Shown here piece by piece: positions 54,783 to 62,715 of a DNA stretch of 64,000 bases. Location: NCBI RefSeq assembly GCF_009856605.1, contig NZ_CP047242.1, positions 4,160,001-4,224,000 on the forward strand. Direction: 5' to 3'. The DNA comes from Trichormus variabilis 0441. Its GTDB lineage: Bacteria; Cyanobacteriota; Cyanobacteriia; Cyanobacteriales; Nostocaceae. The notes beneath the pieces were generated by a model, which did no database searches, had not been told where the DNA came from, and worked only from the letters and a program-made list of their open reading frames with translations. Each line of letters begins with the position of its first letter. Within the stretch, counting starts at the first letter, position 1. A program made the position numbers and the translations under genes.

Positions 54783-55484
54783 ATGAGAATAAATTCTACT
54801 GTACTTCTTACTTTGATTTTGTTATTCCTAATGTTAGGAGCAGGCTCTGTGAGCGCATTTTTGGGATTTGACTTAGGAAGTTCCGCCCTCAAAGGCGTGA
54901 CAACCCCAGATGGCCGCCCCACCAGCAAGTTTGCGAGTAGTAAAGCAAATAACTCCCAAGCAGGCGCTACAACCTTCTTAAAAGAAGAAGAAATATTAAA
55001 AATTGTTAAGTCCCGTATCGAAGGCAAATCTAAAGTTGCTAAATCCGAAAAACTAGATGAAGACGAAGAGGATATCAACGGCAAGAAGCAGAAGCCAGAA
55101 GAAAAACCCCCGGAAGTCGTAACGGAAAAACTCCAACCAGGTTTTCCCGTTAGTGCCGAAAATCAAGGCGTATCCTTATCGGTACAATCTGCCCGTTACT
55201 CCGGCGGTGATTTACTGCTAAAAGTGAAAATGCAGAACAAAGGCGCTGATTCTATCCGCTTTTTGTATAGCTTTTTAGATGTTACCGACGACAAAGGTAG
55301 AACTCTTAGCGCTAGCACAGAAGGTTTGCCAGCAGATTTACCCGCCAACGGCCCCGCGTTTACTGGTACAATTAGCATCCCTACGGCTTTACTTGATGAT
55401 GTTAAAAAAGTATCTCTTGCTCTTACAGATTATCCCGATCAAAAACTAAAGCTAGAAGTCACAAATATTCCTGTAGATAAATAG
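54783..55484 (+). CDS. Exported or membrane-anchored hypothetical protein
   Basis: The 233-residue protein has an N-terminal hydrophobic segment (about 6-25, VLLTLILLFLMLGAGSVSA). A Lys/Glu-rich, probably disordered region (about 65-125) follows, and then a C-terminal Ig- or FN3-like beta domain (about 130-230: SLSVQSARYSGGDLLLKVKMQN, FLYSFLDVTDDKGRTL, IPTALLDDVKKVSLALTDYP). An upstream TTG (54774) is an alternative start. No family recognised. The TAG stop (55482-55484) is the first base group of a TAGGGAC heptamer repeat. Confidence 0.7.
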   Translation: MRINSTVLLTLILLFLMLGAGSVSAFLGFDLGSSALKGVTTPDGRPTSKFASSKANNSQAGATTFLKEEEILKIVKSRIEGKSKVAKSEKLDEDEEDINGKKQKPEEKPPEVVTEKLQPGFPVSAENQGVSLSVQSARYSGGDLLLKVKMQNKGADSIRFLYSFLDVTDDKGRTLSASTEGLPADLPANGPAFTGTISIPTALLDDVKKVSLALTDYPDQKLKLEVTNIPVDK

Positions 55485-55575
55485 GGACTAGGGACTAGGA
55501 AGCAGGGGATAAATTCCATCCCCAGTCCCCAATCCCCAGTCCCCAATCCCCAGTCCCCAGTACCCAATCCCCGAT
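55482..55575. repeat. STRR-like tracts TAGGGAC and CCCCAGT/CCCCAAT
   Basis: TAGGGAC occurs twice (55482-55495), starting at the stop codon of the gene before. Then eight contiguous 7-bp units run from 55520 to 55575: CCCCAGT, CCCCAAT, CCCCAGT, CCCCAAT, CCCCAGT, CCCCAGT, ACCCAAT, CCCCGAT. This is the longest heptamer array in the window. It lies 35 bp before the CNNM gene. Confidence 0.9.
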
Positions 55576-55610
55576 AGCCAACCCCCAGCATCATAAATTT
55601 TGCAAAAACT

Positions 55611-56960
55611 TTGGCGGTGAATGAATTTTCTAATTTGAACTTGACAGATGTGGGGCTGCGGTTGCTATCAGTACTGCTGCTGATTGTGATTAATGCTTTT
55701 TTTGTCACAGCAGAGTTTTCCATAGTTACTGTGAGGCGATCGCGCATTCATCAGTTAGTTCAATCTGGGGATATTCAGGCGATCGCCGTGGAGTCACTCC
55801 AGCGCAACATTGATCGAGTATTATCAACAACCCAATTGGGCATCACCCTCTCTAGTTTAGCCGTGGGTTGGATTGGTGAAAGTTCGATTGCTGTAGTTAT
55901 GCGTTGGTGGATCAAATCCTGGCCGTTACCCGCCAATGTGAATAATTTTGTCGCTCATTCTCTGTCAATTCCCATCGCCTTTTTCTTGATTGCCTATCTA
56001 CAAATTGTTTTAGGTGAACTGTGTCCCAAATCAGTCGCTATGCTGTACTCAGAACAGCTAGCACGTTTTTTGGGACCCGCAGTAAAAGCGATCGTGCGTT
56101 TTTTCCGCCCCTTTATCTGGATTCTCAACCAATCCACCAGTTACCTACTGCGGCTATTTGGCGTTGAATATACAGGGCAAAGCTGGCGACCACCGGTAAC
56201 ACCAGAAGAATTACAGTTAATCATCTCTACAGAAAGAGAATCAACTGGTTTACAAACGGCAGAAAGAGAACTGCTGAATAACATCTTTGAGTTTGGTGAT
56301 GTCACAGCACAAGATGTGATGATTCCCCGCAATGGCATTATCGCCCTATCCAAAGATGCTAACTTCCAAAGCCTACTCCAACAGATGACAGCTACCGGAC
56401 ACTCGCGTTACCCCGTGATTGGCGAATCCTTAGATGATATTCGCGGGATTGTCTATTTTAGAGATTTAGCCAACCCCCTAGCAGTCGGCAAGTTATCTCT
56501 AGAAACACAAATTCAACCTTGGATGCGTCCAGCGCGATTTGTACCCGAACATACCCCCCTCAGTGAACTATTACCTATGATGCAGCAAGAAAAGCCAGCA
56601 ATGGTCATAGTAGTGGACGAGTTTGGCGGTACTGTGGGTCTAGTAACAATTCAAGATGTCATTGCGGAAATTATTGGCAATGCTGGTGAAACCTCAAGCA
56701 GCGAAGACTTGCTGATTCAGATGTTAGACCAGGAGACATTTTTAGTGCAAGCCCAGGTCAACTTAGAAGACCTAAACGAAGTCCTACACCTGAATTTACC
56801 CTTAACAAAACAATATCAGACCCTAGCTGGCTTCTTGCTTTATCAATTGCAAAAAATGCCCATAAAAGGCGAAATCTTCTGCTACGACAACATCGAATTT
56901 ACAATAGTCTCCGTTGACGGGCCGAGGCTGCATCAGATTCAACTGCGACGCTTGGGTTAG
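55611..56960 (+). CDS. CNNM/HlyC-CorC family membrane protein with CBS domains
   Basis: The 449-residue protein has an N-terminal DUF21/CNNM transmembrane domain (about 10-200; NAFFVTAEFSIVTVRRSRI, TLSSLAVGWIGE, LGELCPKSVA). A CBS pair follows (about 215-340: VMIPRNGIIALSKDA, ATGHSRYPVIGESLDDIRGIVYFRDL and PAMVIVVDEFGGTVGLVTIQDVIAEIIG) and a C-terminal CorC_HlyC domain (about 360-449). Relatives are implicated in Mg2+/Na+ transport and in cobalt resistance; the 'hemolysin' name is historic. The frame starts at TTG 55611, with GTG 55617 as an alternative. The TAG stop is followed by TAGGGAT/CAGGGAC units. Confidence 0.9.
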   Translation: MAVNEFSNLNLTDVGLRLLSVLLLIVINAFFVTAEFSIVTVRRSRIHQLVQSGDIQAIAVESLQRNIDRVLSTTQLGITLSSLAVGWIGESSIAVVMRWWIKSWPLPANVNNFVAHSLSIPIAFFLIAYLQIVLGELCPKSVAMLYSEQLARFLGPAVKAIVRFFRPFIWILNQSTSYLLRLFGVEYTGQSWRPPVTPEELQLIISTERESTGLQTAERELLNNIFEFGDVTAQDVMIPRNGIIALSKDANFQSLLQQMTATGHSRYPVIGESLDDIRGIVYFRDLANPLAVGKLSLETQIQPWMRPARFVPEHTPLSELLPMMQQEKPAMVIVVDEFGGTVGLVTIQDVIAEIIGNAGETSSSEDLLIQMLDQETFLVQAQVNLEDLNEVLHLNLPLTKQYQTLAGFLLYQLQKMPIKGEIFCYDNIEFTIVSVDGPRLHQIQLRRLG

Positions 56961-56996
56961 GGATCAGGGACTTTTCTTAGCTGGGGACTGGGGACT
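56958..56996. repeat. STRR-like tract at the CNNM gene stop
   Basis: TAGGGAT and CAGGGAC (56958-56971), the first sharing the TAG stop codon of the CNNM gene, are followed after a few bases by GGGGACT units (56983-56989, 56990-56996). It is the same GGGGACT unit that is in frame within pbpC. Confidence 0.65.
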
Positions 56997-57102
56997 GGGT
57001 GAAAAGTCTTGTTGTGTCTAGGTTGTATCATCTATTGATGTCCTAACACTACTGGCAACAGCTACATAAGCTAGTCCCGATAAAACAGGTTTCACAGCCA
57101 TT

Positions 57103-57172
57103 CCCTACACCCTTATACCCTTATACCCTTATACCCTTATACCCCTATATCCTTATACCCCTATACCCCTTT
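57103..57172. repeat. CCTTATAC-type octamer tandem tract at the queC 3' end
   Basis: About eight 8-bp units with variants (CCCTACAC, CCTTATAC x4, CCCTATAT, CCTTATAC, CCCTATAC) run from 57103 to 57166. On the minus strand the last unit supplies the final codons and the TAG stop (57161-57163) of queC. The period here is 8, not 7. Confidence 0.85.
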
Positions 57173-57844
57173 CAAGTAAGGAAGCGGATCTTCTAAACCT
57201 AATTCTGCAAAAGCTGCTAGGCGTAAGCGGCAAGAATCACAGACACCGCAGGCAACATCACCACCGTTATAACATGACCAAGTTAAGTTCCAGGGAACGC
57301 CTAATTGGTTGCCTAGTTGAATGATTGCGGTTTTTTTCAAATTAATCAGGGGAGCAACAATATTGATGGGTTGACCCTCCCGCCCTTGTTTGGTTCCCAG
57401 GCGGAAAACTTCCTGCATCGCCTCGATATAATCAGGACGACAGTCAGGATATCCTGAATAATCTAGCGCATTGACTCCAATGTAAACTCTTTCTGCGGCG
57501 ATCGCCTCAGCATAAGCCAAAGCAAAACTTAAAAAAATTGTATTTCGTGCTGGTACGTAGGTAACAGGAATATTTTGTGACATTGCATCTACAGAGCGTT
57601 CTTGCGGTAAATCGATCTTGTCATCGGTTAATGCTGAACCACCCCAAAGGCGTAGGTCAAAATTGACAACTTGATGTTGTACTATTCCTGCGGTCTGCGC
57701 CACCAAAAAAGCTGAGTGCAGTTCTCGTCGATGTCGCTGCTGATAATCAAAAGAAATAGAATAACATTCACAACCATCGGCTTTTGCTTGGTACAAAATT
57801 GTGGAAGAGTCTAATCCCCCAGATAATAAAATGACAGCTTTCAT
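57161..57844 (-). CDS. queC: 7-cyano-7-deazaguanine synthase
   Basis: QueC (227 aa) makes preQ0, the queuosine precursor, from 7-carboxy-7-deazaguanine with ATP and ammonia. It has the ATP pyrophosphatase motif LLSGGLDSSTIL (P-loop, residues 6-17), VPARNTIFLSFALAYAEA, YSGYPDCRPDYIEAMQ, and the C-terminal zinc site with four cysteines: SCYNGGDVACGVCDSCRLR. The length is normal. The stop codon lies inside a tandem octamer tract. The other queuosine genes (queD, queE) are not in the window. A MITE lies in the upstream spacer. Confidence 0.97.
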   Translation of the reverse strand: MKAVILLSGGLDSSTILYQAKADGCECYSISFDYQQRHRRELHSAFLVAQTAGIVQHQVVNFDLRLWGGSALTDDKIDLPQERSVDAMSQNIPVTYVPARNTIFLSFALAYAEAIAAERVYIGVNALDYSGYPDCRPDYIEAMQEVFRLGTKQGREGQPINIVAPLINLKKTAIIQLGNQLGVPWNLTWSCYNGGDVACGVCDSCRLRLAAFAELGLEDPLPYLKGV

Positions 57845-58564
57845 TTAAGTTCCAAATTTTGGATAGTTAATTACTCGATCACCATGCTAGTAGTTCACCA
57901 ACCCAAAATCGCTAGCTAATCTTGTCTTAACTCCTCACTCTCCCAGGACTTACGCAACTGGCACAATAGTAGGGTGCATCAGATGTAGAAAATTCCTGAA
58001 TTTGTACGAACTTATTGGGTCTGGTCACCCTACAGTTAGTTTGATTATGACGCTTGCGTAAGCCCTCTCTCCATTTCTCTGTCTCGATAAAAATAGAAGA
58101 ATAAATCTGTAAATAATGACAATTATTATGCAAGAATTATCTGAGTCAATTTGTTCAGATAATTTTCCATAAATATTTTTTTTATTTGTTCATCTCCGTG
58201 TATTATTTATATTAATTAGTGATTTTACTAACAATAAAATTATTGATTACTCATCTAGCTACTTGATTACCTACAAAAGATTGAGAAGATAACTACTTAG
58301 AGTATACATGAGTGATTATGCGTAAATAAAAATACATAAGTCCCGTTTTGAAAAACACACACAAGCCAGCAGTCTAGAAATATCTCGACAAAAGATAGCT
58401 AGATTACGGGAACTGATTACAAACTTTGAAATTCTTCATAAACAAGGCCTCTATGTTACCATCTGGATGGTTTTAGACGGATCATAACTGGCTGTACTGG
58501 CTGTTTAGTATAAAAGCCAACGGCCATAGCGTCTCTAAGTTTGGTGGTTGAGGAGAGAACAATA
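57845..58564. other. Long spacer with MITE family 4
   Basis: About 720 bp separate divergent queC and the oxidoreductase gene. Positions 57946-58065 are a MITE (separate entry). Positions 58080-58540 are AT-rich with no coding signal that I trust. The GAGGAG at 58550-58555 is the ribosome site for the next gene's GTG start. Confidence 0.5.
57946..58065. mobile_element. MITE family 4, terminal inverted repeats GGACTTACGCAA
   Basis: The 120-bp element starts GGACTTACGCAA (57946-57957) and ends TTGCGTAAGCCC (58054-58065); eleven of the twelve terminal bases pair. Inside, GTAGGGTGCATCAG (57969) and CACCCTAC (58026) form an inner palindrome that resembles the core of family 1. No open frame; non-autonomous. 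Confidence 0.72.
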
Positions 58565-59641
58565 GTGCAAAATAGCATGTCAGTGGCAGAACCAAATTCA
58601 CATACACAGCGTAACCAGCCACGACCGATTCGCGTAGGCGTAATCGGCGTAGGTAACATGGGACAACATCACACCCGTGTACTCAGTTCAATGAAAGATG
58701 TTGAACTGGTCGGTGTTTCCGACATCAACGTCGAACGAGGCCTAGAAACCGCTAGTAAATACAAGGTGCGGTTTTTTGAAGATTACTGTGACCTGCTTCC
58801 TCATGTAGAAGCCGTGTGCATAGCCGTTCCCACTCGCTTACACTACGCTGTAGGCATCAACTGTTTGTTAGCGGGAATTCACGTTTTAATTGAAAAGCCG
58901 ATCGCTGCTAGTATTTCTGAAGCAGAATCCCTTGTCAATGCTGCCGCCGAGTCTCAATGTATCCTCCAAGTTGGGCATATTGAGCGCTTCAACCCAGCTT
59001 TTAGAGAACTGAGCAAAGTGATGAAAACTGAAGAAGTTCTCGCACTAGAAGCTCACCGTATGAGTCCTTACTCAGACCGCGCCAATGATGTTTCAGTGGT
59101 ACTGGATTTAATGATCCATGACATTGATTTACTGCTAGAATTAGCTGCCTCACCAGTAACAAAATTAACTGCCAGTGGAACCCGCGCCTTAGACTCTGGT
59201 TATTTGGATTATGTGACTGCAACTCTAGGGTTTGCTAATGGGATTGTGGCAACTCTAACTGCCAGCAAAGTAACTCACCGAAAAATCCGTCGCATAGTTG
59301 CCCATTGTAAAAACTCTTTCACTGAAGCAGATTTTCTCAAAAACGAAATTTTGATACACCGTCAAACTTCTGCTAGCCCGGTCAATGACCATCGCCATTA
59401 CAGGCAAGATGGTTTAATCGAGAAAGTTTATACTACTAACATTCAACCTTTGAGCGCAGAACTTGAGCATTTTGTCAACTGTGTACACGGTGGGAATCAA
59501 CCTTCTGTGGGTGGTGAACAAGCCCTTAAAGCTCTCAGATTAGCAAGTTTAATTGAGCAAATGGCTCTAGAAGAAAGGGTATGGAACCCGTTAGACTGGC
59601 AATCAGAATCAAGAGTACAATCACTGACTCAAAGCGTATAG
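58565..59641 (+). CDS. Gfo/Idh/MocA family oxidoreductase
   Basis: The 358-residue NAD(P)-dependent oxidoreductase has a Rossmann domain (about 20-140; VGVIGVGNMGQHH near 23-35). It has the family's catalytic EKP motif in HVLIEKPIAASISEAE (about 109), then VGHIERFNPAF and DLMIHDIDLLLEL (metal/sugar-binding His-Asp), and a C-terminal GFO_IDH_MocA alpha/beta domain. I chose GTG 58565 because GAGGAG stands about 9 bases before it; the frame opens at TTG 58541 and also has an ATG at 58577. The substrate is unknown; sugar and inositol dehydrogenases dominate the family. A terminator follows. Confidence 0.88.
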   Translation: MQNSMSVAEPNSHTQRNQPRPIRVGVIGVGNMGQHHTRVLSSMKDVELVGVSDINVERGLETASKYKVRFFEDYCDLLPHVEAVCIAVPTRLHYAVGINCLLAGIHVLIEKPIAASISEAESLVNAAAESQCILQVGHIERFNPAFRELSKVMKTEEVLALEAHRMSPYSDRANDVSVVLDLMIHDIDLLLELAASPVTKLTASGTRALDSGYLDYVTATLGFANGIVATLTASKVTHRKIRRIVAHCKNSFTEADFLKNEILIHRQTSASPVNDHRHYRQDGLIEKVYTTNIQPLSAELEHFVNCVHGGNQPSVGGEQALKALRLASLIEQMALEERVWNPLDWQSESRVQSLTQSV

Positions 59642-60017
59642 ATGAGGCAAGAGAGCAGAGGCAAATACTTAGTCTAAGTCTTTCCCCCTCTGCTTTTTAA
59701 GTGCATATAAGCCTAAACTATAGAATCATGCTGTTGACGCGGCTAAAAAAATTAAAACTTCAATTCCCAAACTGCTAGAATGCTCGACTCATGGTTATAA
59801 CCCTTGAGCAAAAATCATGGCAGGAATCACAAGTCGATAATCCTACATATTGACCAGGTAACTGTTAGCGGTTCTTAAGCATGGGGAAAAGCCTACACCT
59901 GTTAGTACGCTCTCACTCCCCAAACCCTTATTTGTTGCCTCAGGAAGCGAAAATTATTAAGTTTTACTAAAACTAGAGTTAGACTTAGCAACGAAAATAT
60001 TACAACAGTCCCAAAAA
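59642..60017. other. Spacer with a terminator, no gene
   Basis: About 376 bp. It holds the terminator at 59654-59698. The rest is mixed sequence without a supported frame or repeat. It carries the promoter of the DedA gene. Confidence 0.5.
59654..59698 (+). terminator. Intrinsic terminator of the oxidoreductase gene
   Basis: AGCAGAGG (59654-59661) pairs exactly with CCTCTGCT (59687-59694) and is followed by TTTTT-type bases (59694-59698). The loop contains a second small palindrome ACTTAG-T-CTAAGT (59667-59679). Confidence 0.75.
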
Positions 60018-60635
60018 ATGTCATCCGACTGGATAAAAAATATTATTGAATCTCTAGGTTATTGGGGAATTGGTCTTTTAATGTTTGTGGAGAATCTGTT
60101 TCCGCCAATTCCTTCAGAATTAATCATGCCACTAGCAGGTTACACAGCCAACTTGCCAGGTTCAAAGCTGAACATTGTAGGTGTATTTATTGCTGGACTT
60201 TTAGGTTCTACAATTGGCGCACTTATCTGGTATTATCCAGGGAAGTTTTTGGGTGAACAGCGTTTACGATATTTAGCAGATAAATATGGCAAGTGGATTA
60301 GTGTATCTAGCCAAGATATAACCAAAGCAAAGCGCTGGTTTGACTCTCAAGGTAACAAGGCGGTTTTTATTGGTCGCTTAATTCCGGGAGTTCGGACTTT
60401 AATTTCCGTACCAGCAGGCATTAGCAATATGCCTTTGCTACCTTTTCTATTTTATACAACTTTAGGTAGCGCTGCTTGGGTTGGTTTGTTAACATACTCA
60501 GGATATCTTTTAGGTAGTCAGTATGAACTTGTGGATAAGTACCTTGCCCCTGTATCCAAAATTGTACTAGGGGCTTTAGTTCTGGTGTTTGTAGTCTGGG
60601 TACTCAAACGTAAGCGTAGAAACACCAGAATTTGA
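60018..60635 (+). CDS. DedA family membrane protein
   Basis: The 205-residue protein has four to five hydrophobic helices and the VTT fold. Motifs: the N-terminal FVENLFPPIPSELIMPLAGY (E-x-x-x-P-x-P-x-E, about 25-44), GSTIGALIWYYPGKFLG, and the arginine-containing helix GRLIPGVRTLISVPAGISNMP (F/G-R-x-x-P-x-x-R, about 119-139), with RKRRN at the end. DedA proteins are now linked to undecaprenyl-phosphate recycling or membrane potential homeostasis. The gene stands alone and is the second VTT-superfamily gene in the window (the first is at 24642). Confidence 0.93.
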   Translation: MSSDWIKNIIESLGYWGIGLLMFVENLFPPIPSELIMPLAGYTANLPGSKLNIVGVFIAGLLGSTIGALIWYYPGKFLGEQRLRYLADKYGKWISVSSQDITKAKRWFDSQGNKAVFIGRLIPGVRTLISVPAGISNMPLLPFLFYTTLGSAAWVGLLTYSGYLLGSQYELVDKYLAPVSKIVLGALVLVFVVWVLKRKRRNTRI

Positions 60636-60857
60636 AGCAAAGTTCTTTTTTGTTTACAACTGGGGGTTACATCTGGTAAAAATTCGCCTACACTATGCCA
60701 AATAATGCTGAAGAAAGCGATCGCCTAAATTTTACTAAAATTTTAAAATTTGGCGTATTTATAGCTACACTTGACGAAACTCGGAAATTCTGGTATCCCC
60801 CATGTTTGTACGACGGGCATGATAACTTTTTACAGGTAAGTAAGCACGAGGAATTTT

Positions 60858-62009
60858 ATGACAGACCAACCTTCCGCCGCTACCCCAATGAATGCTGCTG
60901 CCATCCCTTTAAACAGAGTGTCAGCATCTACCCCAATCAATGCAGCTCCAGCCAACAACAAGCCCAATAATGGTTCGAGCAAATCAATTCTCAGTGTTGA
61001 CTTAGGCAGAACTTCCACAAAAACCTGTGTCAGCCGCGAACCCAATAACGTTGTGTTCGTACCCGCCAACGTCAAGCAAATGTCAATAGAACAAGTACGC
61101 GGGGGCGTTTTTGAAGCCCGTGCTACCGACCCGTTAATGGATTTGTGGTTGGAATATCAAGGCAAAGGCTATGCCGTTGGTCAATTAGCAGCAGACTTTG
61201 GGGCTAATTTGGGAGTAGGTCAATCTAAAGTAGAAGATGCACTAATTAAGGTACTGGCTAGTGCTGGCTACTTCAAACTCAAAGATGAAATTTCTGTTGT
61301 ACTTGGTCTACCTTTTCTCTCGTTGGAACAATTTGAACGGGAAAAAGCACAGTTAACTAGCCAAGTCACCGGGCCTCATGTTCTCAACTTTCGAGGTGAA
61401 TCTGTATCTTTGAATATCACCAAAGTTTGGGTCATGCCAGAAGGCTATGGTAGTCTTCTCTGGTCGGAAGCTCAACCTAAAAAAGGTGGTGCTAGTCCCG
61501 ATTTTACAAAAATCTCCACAGCAATTGTTGATATTGGGCATCAAACTATTGATTTATTGATGGTCGATAATTTCCGCTTTGCACGCGGTGCTTCTAAGAG
61601 TGAAGATTTTGGCATGAACAAGTTCTATGAACTAGTAGCTGCCGAAATTGATGGTGCAGATAGTCAGTCTTTAGCCTTAATCTCTGCTGTTAACAAACCC
61701 AAAGGCGAACGCTTTTATCGTCCTAAAGGTGCTAGTAAACCAACCAACCTAGATGATTCTCTGCCCAACTTGATAGAGCAATTCTCTAGAGAAATTTGCA
61801 GTCGTGTGTTGGCTTGGTTGCCAGAACGTGTCACCGATGTGATTATCACAGGTGGTGGTGGGGAATTCTTCTGGGAAGATGTACAACGTCTACTTAAGGA
61901 TGCTCAGATTAGCGCCCACTTAGCTGCTCCTTCTAGACAAGCGAACGCCTTGGGGCAGTATATTTATGGAGAGGCCCAATTATCCTCCAATCGTGCTGCT
62001 AGGGCTTAA
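60858..62009 (+). CDS. ParM/StbA-like actin-family protein
   Basis: The 383-residue protein has a Pro/Ala/Asn-rich, probably disordered N-terminus (about 1-40), then the actin/ASKHA fold. It has phosphate 1, ILSVDLGRTSTKTCV (about 44-58); a middle TAIVDIGHQTIDLLMVDNFRFARG, the phosphate 2 motif (about 220-243); and an adenosine-type VTDVIITGGGGEFFWEDV (about 325-342). This layout is ParM/StbA-like. Plasmid ParM polymerises on ATP to push DNA apart. It starts after a 222-bp spacer with no clear iteron array and has a small gene 5 bp downstream, so an operon is likely. The chromosomal role is not known. Confidence 0.85.
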   Translation: MTDQPSAATPMNAAAIPLNRVSASTPINAAPANNKPNNGSSKSILSVDLGRTSTKTCVSREPNNVVFVPANVKQMSIEQVRGGVFEARATDPLMDLWLEYQGKGYAVGQLAADFGANLGVGQSKVEDALIKVLASAGYFKLKDEISVVLGLPFLSLEQFEREKAQLTSQVTGPHVLNFRGESVSLNITKVWVMPEGYGSLLWSEAQPKKGGASPDFTKISTAIVDIGHQTIDLLMVDNFRFARGASKSEDFGMNKFYELVAAEIDGADSQSLALISAVNKPKGERFYRPKGASKPTNLDDSLPNLIEQFSREICSRVLAWLPERVTDVIITGGGGEFFWEDVQRLLKDAQISAHLAAPSRQANALGQYIYGEAQLSSNRAARA

Positions 62010-62014
62010 AACGA

Positions 62015-62503
62015 ATGTTCCAATGGTCAAAAAAAGTAGTTAAATCGGTTACGTTCAACCCAGAGGTCGCTGATGAAAGCTTGTTGGCGGTTGTAGAAAA
62101 CTATCTAGAAAAACAACCGGAGAAGACCTTTAGCGACCTCTGCAAAGAAGCTTTGTGGCAAGCTCTATGCGTACCGGAATCTGTAAAACCAGCTCTCAGA
62201 ACAACTACCACAGAGCCGGTTGAACAAAAAATCGATGAACTGCAACGTCAACTAGCTGACCTTGAGGAACGTTTTTTTGCCAAGGAATCTAATCGATTGG
62301 AATCGCTTGAGCGCCAGATTTTGCAGTTGACGCAACAACTGGCGCATCTCGCAATTATGGTGACAGAGCGACCTGTGGTTTACTCTCCACCCCAATCAGC
62401 ACCAGCAGCAGATGTAGTAAACCCTCCTAATTATGCTGTTGAGTCAACAGAAGAAGTTGACCCGGTTATCAGTCGCTTAAGTCAATATCTAGATGATTTT
62501 TAA
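62015..62503 (+). CDS. Small putative ribbon-helix-helix partner of the ParM-like protein
   Basis: The 162-residue protein starts 5 bp after the actin-like gene. Its N-terminal part (VTFNPEVADESLLAVVENYL, then QPEKTFSDLCKEALWQAL) has the strand-helix-helix pattern of ribbon-helix-helix DNA-binding proteins. A Leu/Gln/Glu-rich heptad coiled coil (about 70-115, EQKIDELQRQLADLEERFFAK) and an acidic tail ending VISRLSQYLDDF follow. In plasmid systems the adaptor ParR is such a protein and its C-terminal peptide binds ParM, so this could be the equivalent adaptor. This is inference from position and pattern; I do not recognise a named family. Confidence 0.65.
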   Translation: MFQWSKKVVKSVTFNPEVADESLLAVVENYLEKQPEKTFSDLCKEALWQALCVPESVKPALRTTTTEPVEQKIDELQRQLADLEERFFAKESNRLESLERQILQLTQQLAHLAIMVTERPVVYSPPQSAPAADVVNPPNYAVESTEEVDPVISRLSQYLDDF

Positions 62504-62715
62504 CAGAAAACCATAATTGTCAGCCATTTATAAACTACGGCTATCAGTCCTTAATAGTATTCTATTAAGGATTATTAATATTTATTATCAGATTTAGAAA
62601 CGTTGCACTGCAATGTCTGTACATACTGCATTCTGACCCATATGGTCTGCCTCTTTTGTTACTTGGGTGACTGTACAAATGCTAGAATCCTCAGGTGTAG
62701 ACAGAGGATAATCTA

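Noticed and set aside
55482..55575. CRISPR array from repeated 7-bp units
   Set aside because: Units are only 7 bp, directly adjacent and without unique spacers; no cas genes are near. No CRISPR array was seen anywhere in the window.
58541..58564. TTG start for the Gfo/Idh/MocA gene
   Set aside because: The strong GAGGAG lies downstream of this TTG and correctly spaced for GTG 58565; the extra eight residues have no support.
60695..60970. 91-codon frame overlapping the start of the ParM-like gene
   Set aside because: It shares DNA with the real ParM start in another frame and reads as unpatterned, Cys/His/Tyr-rich sequence; the ParM frame has clear actin motifs.
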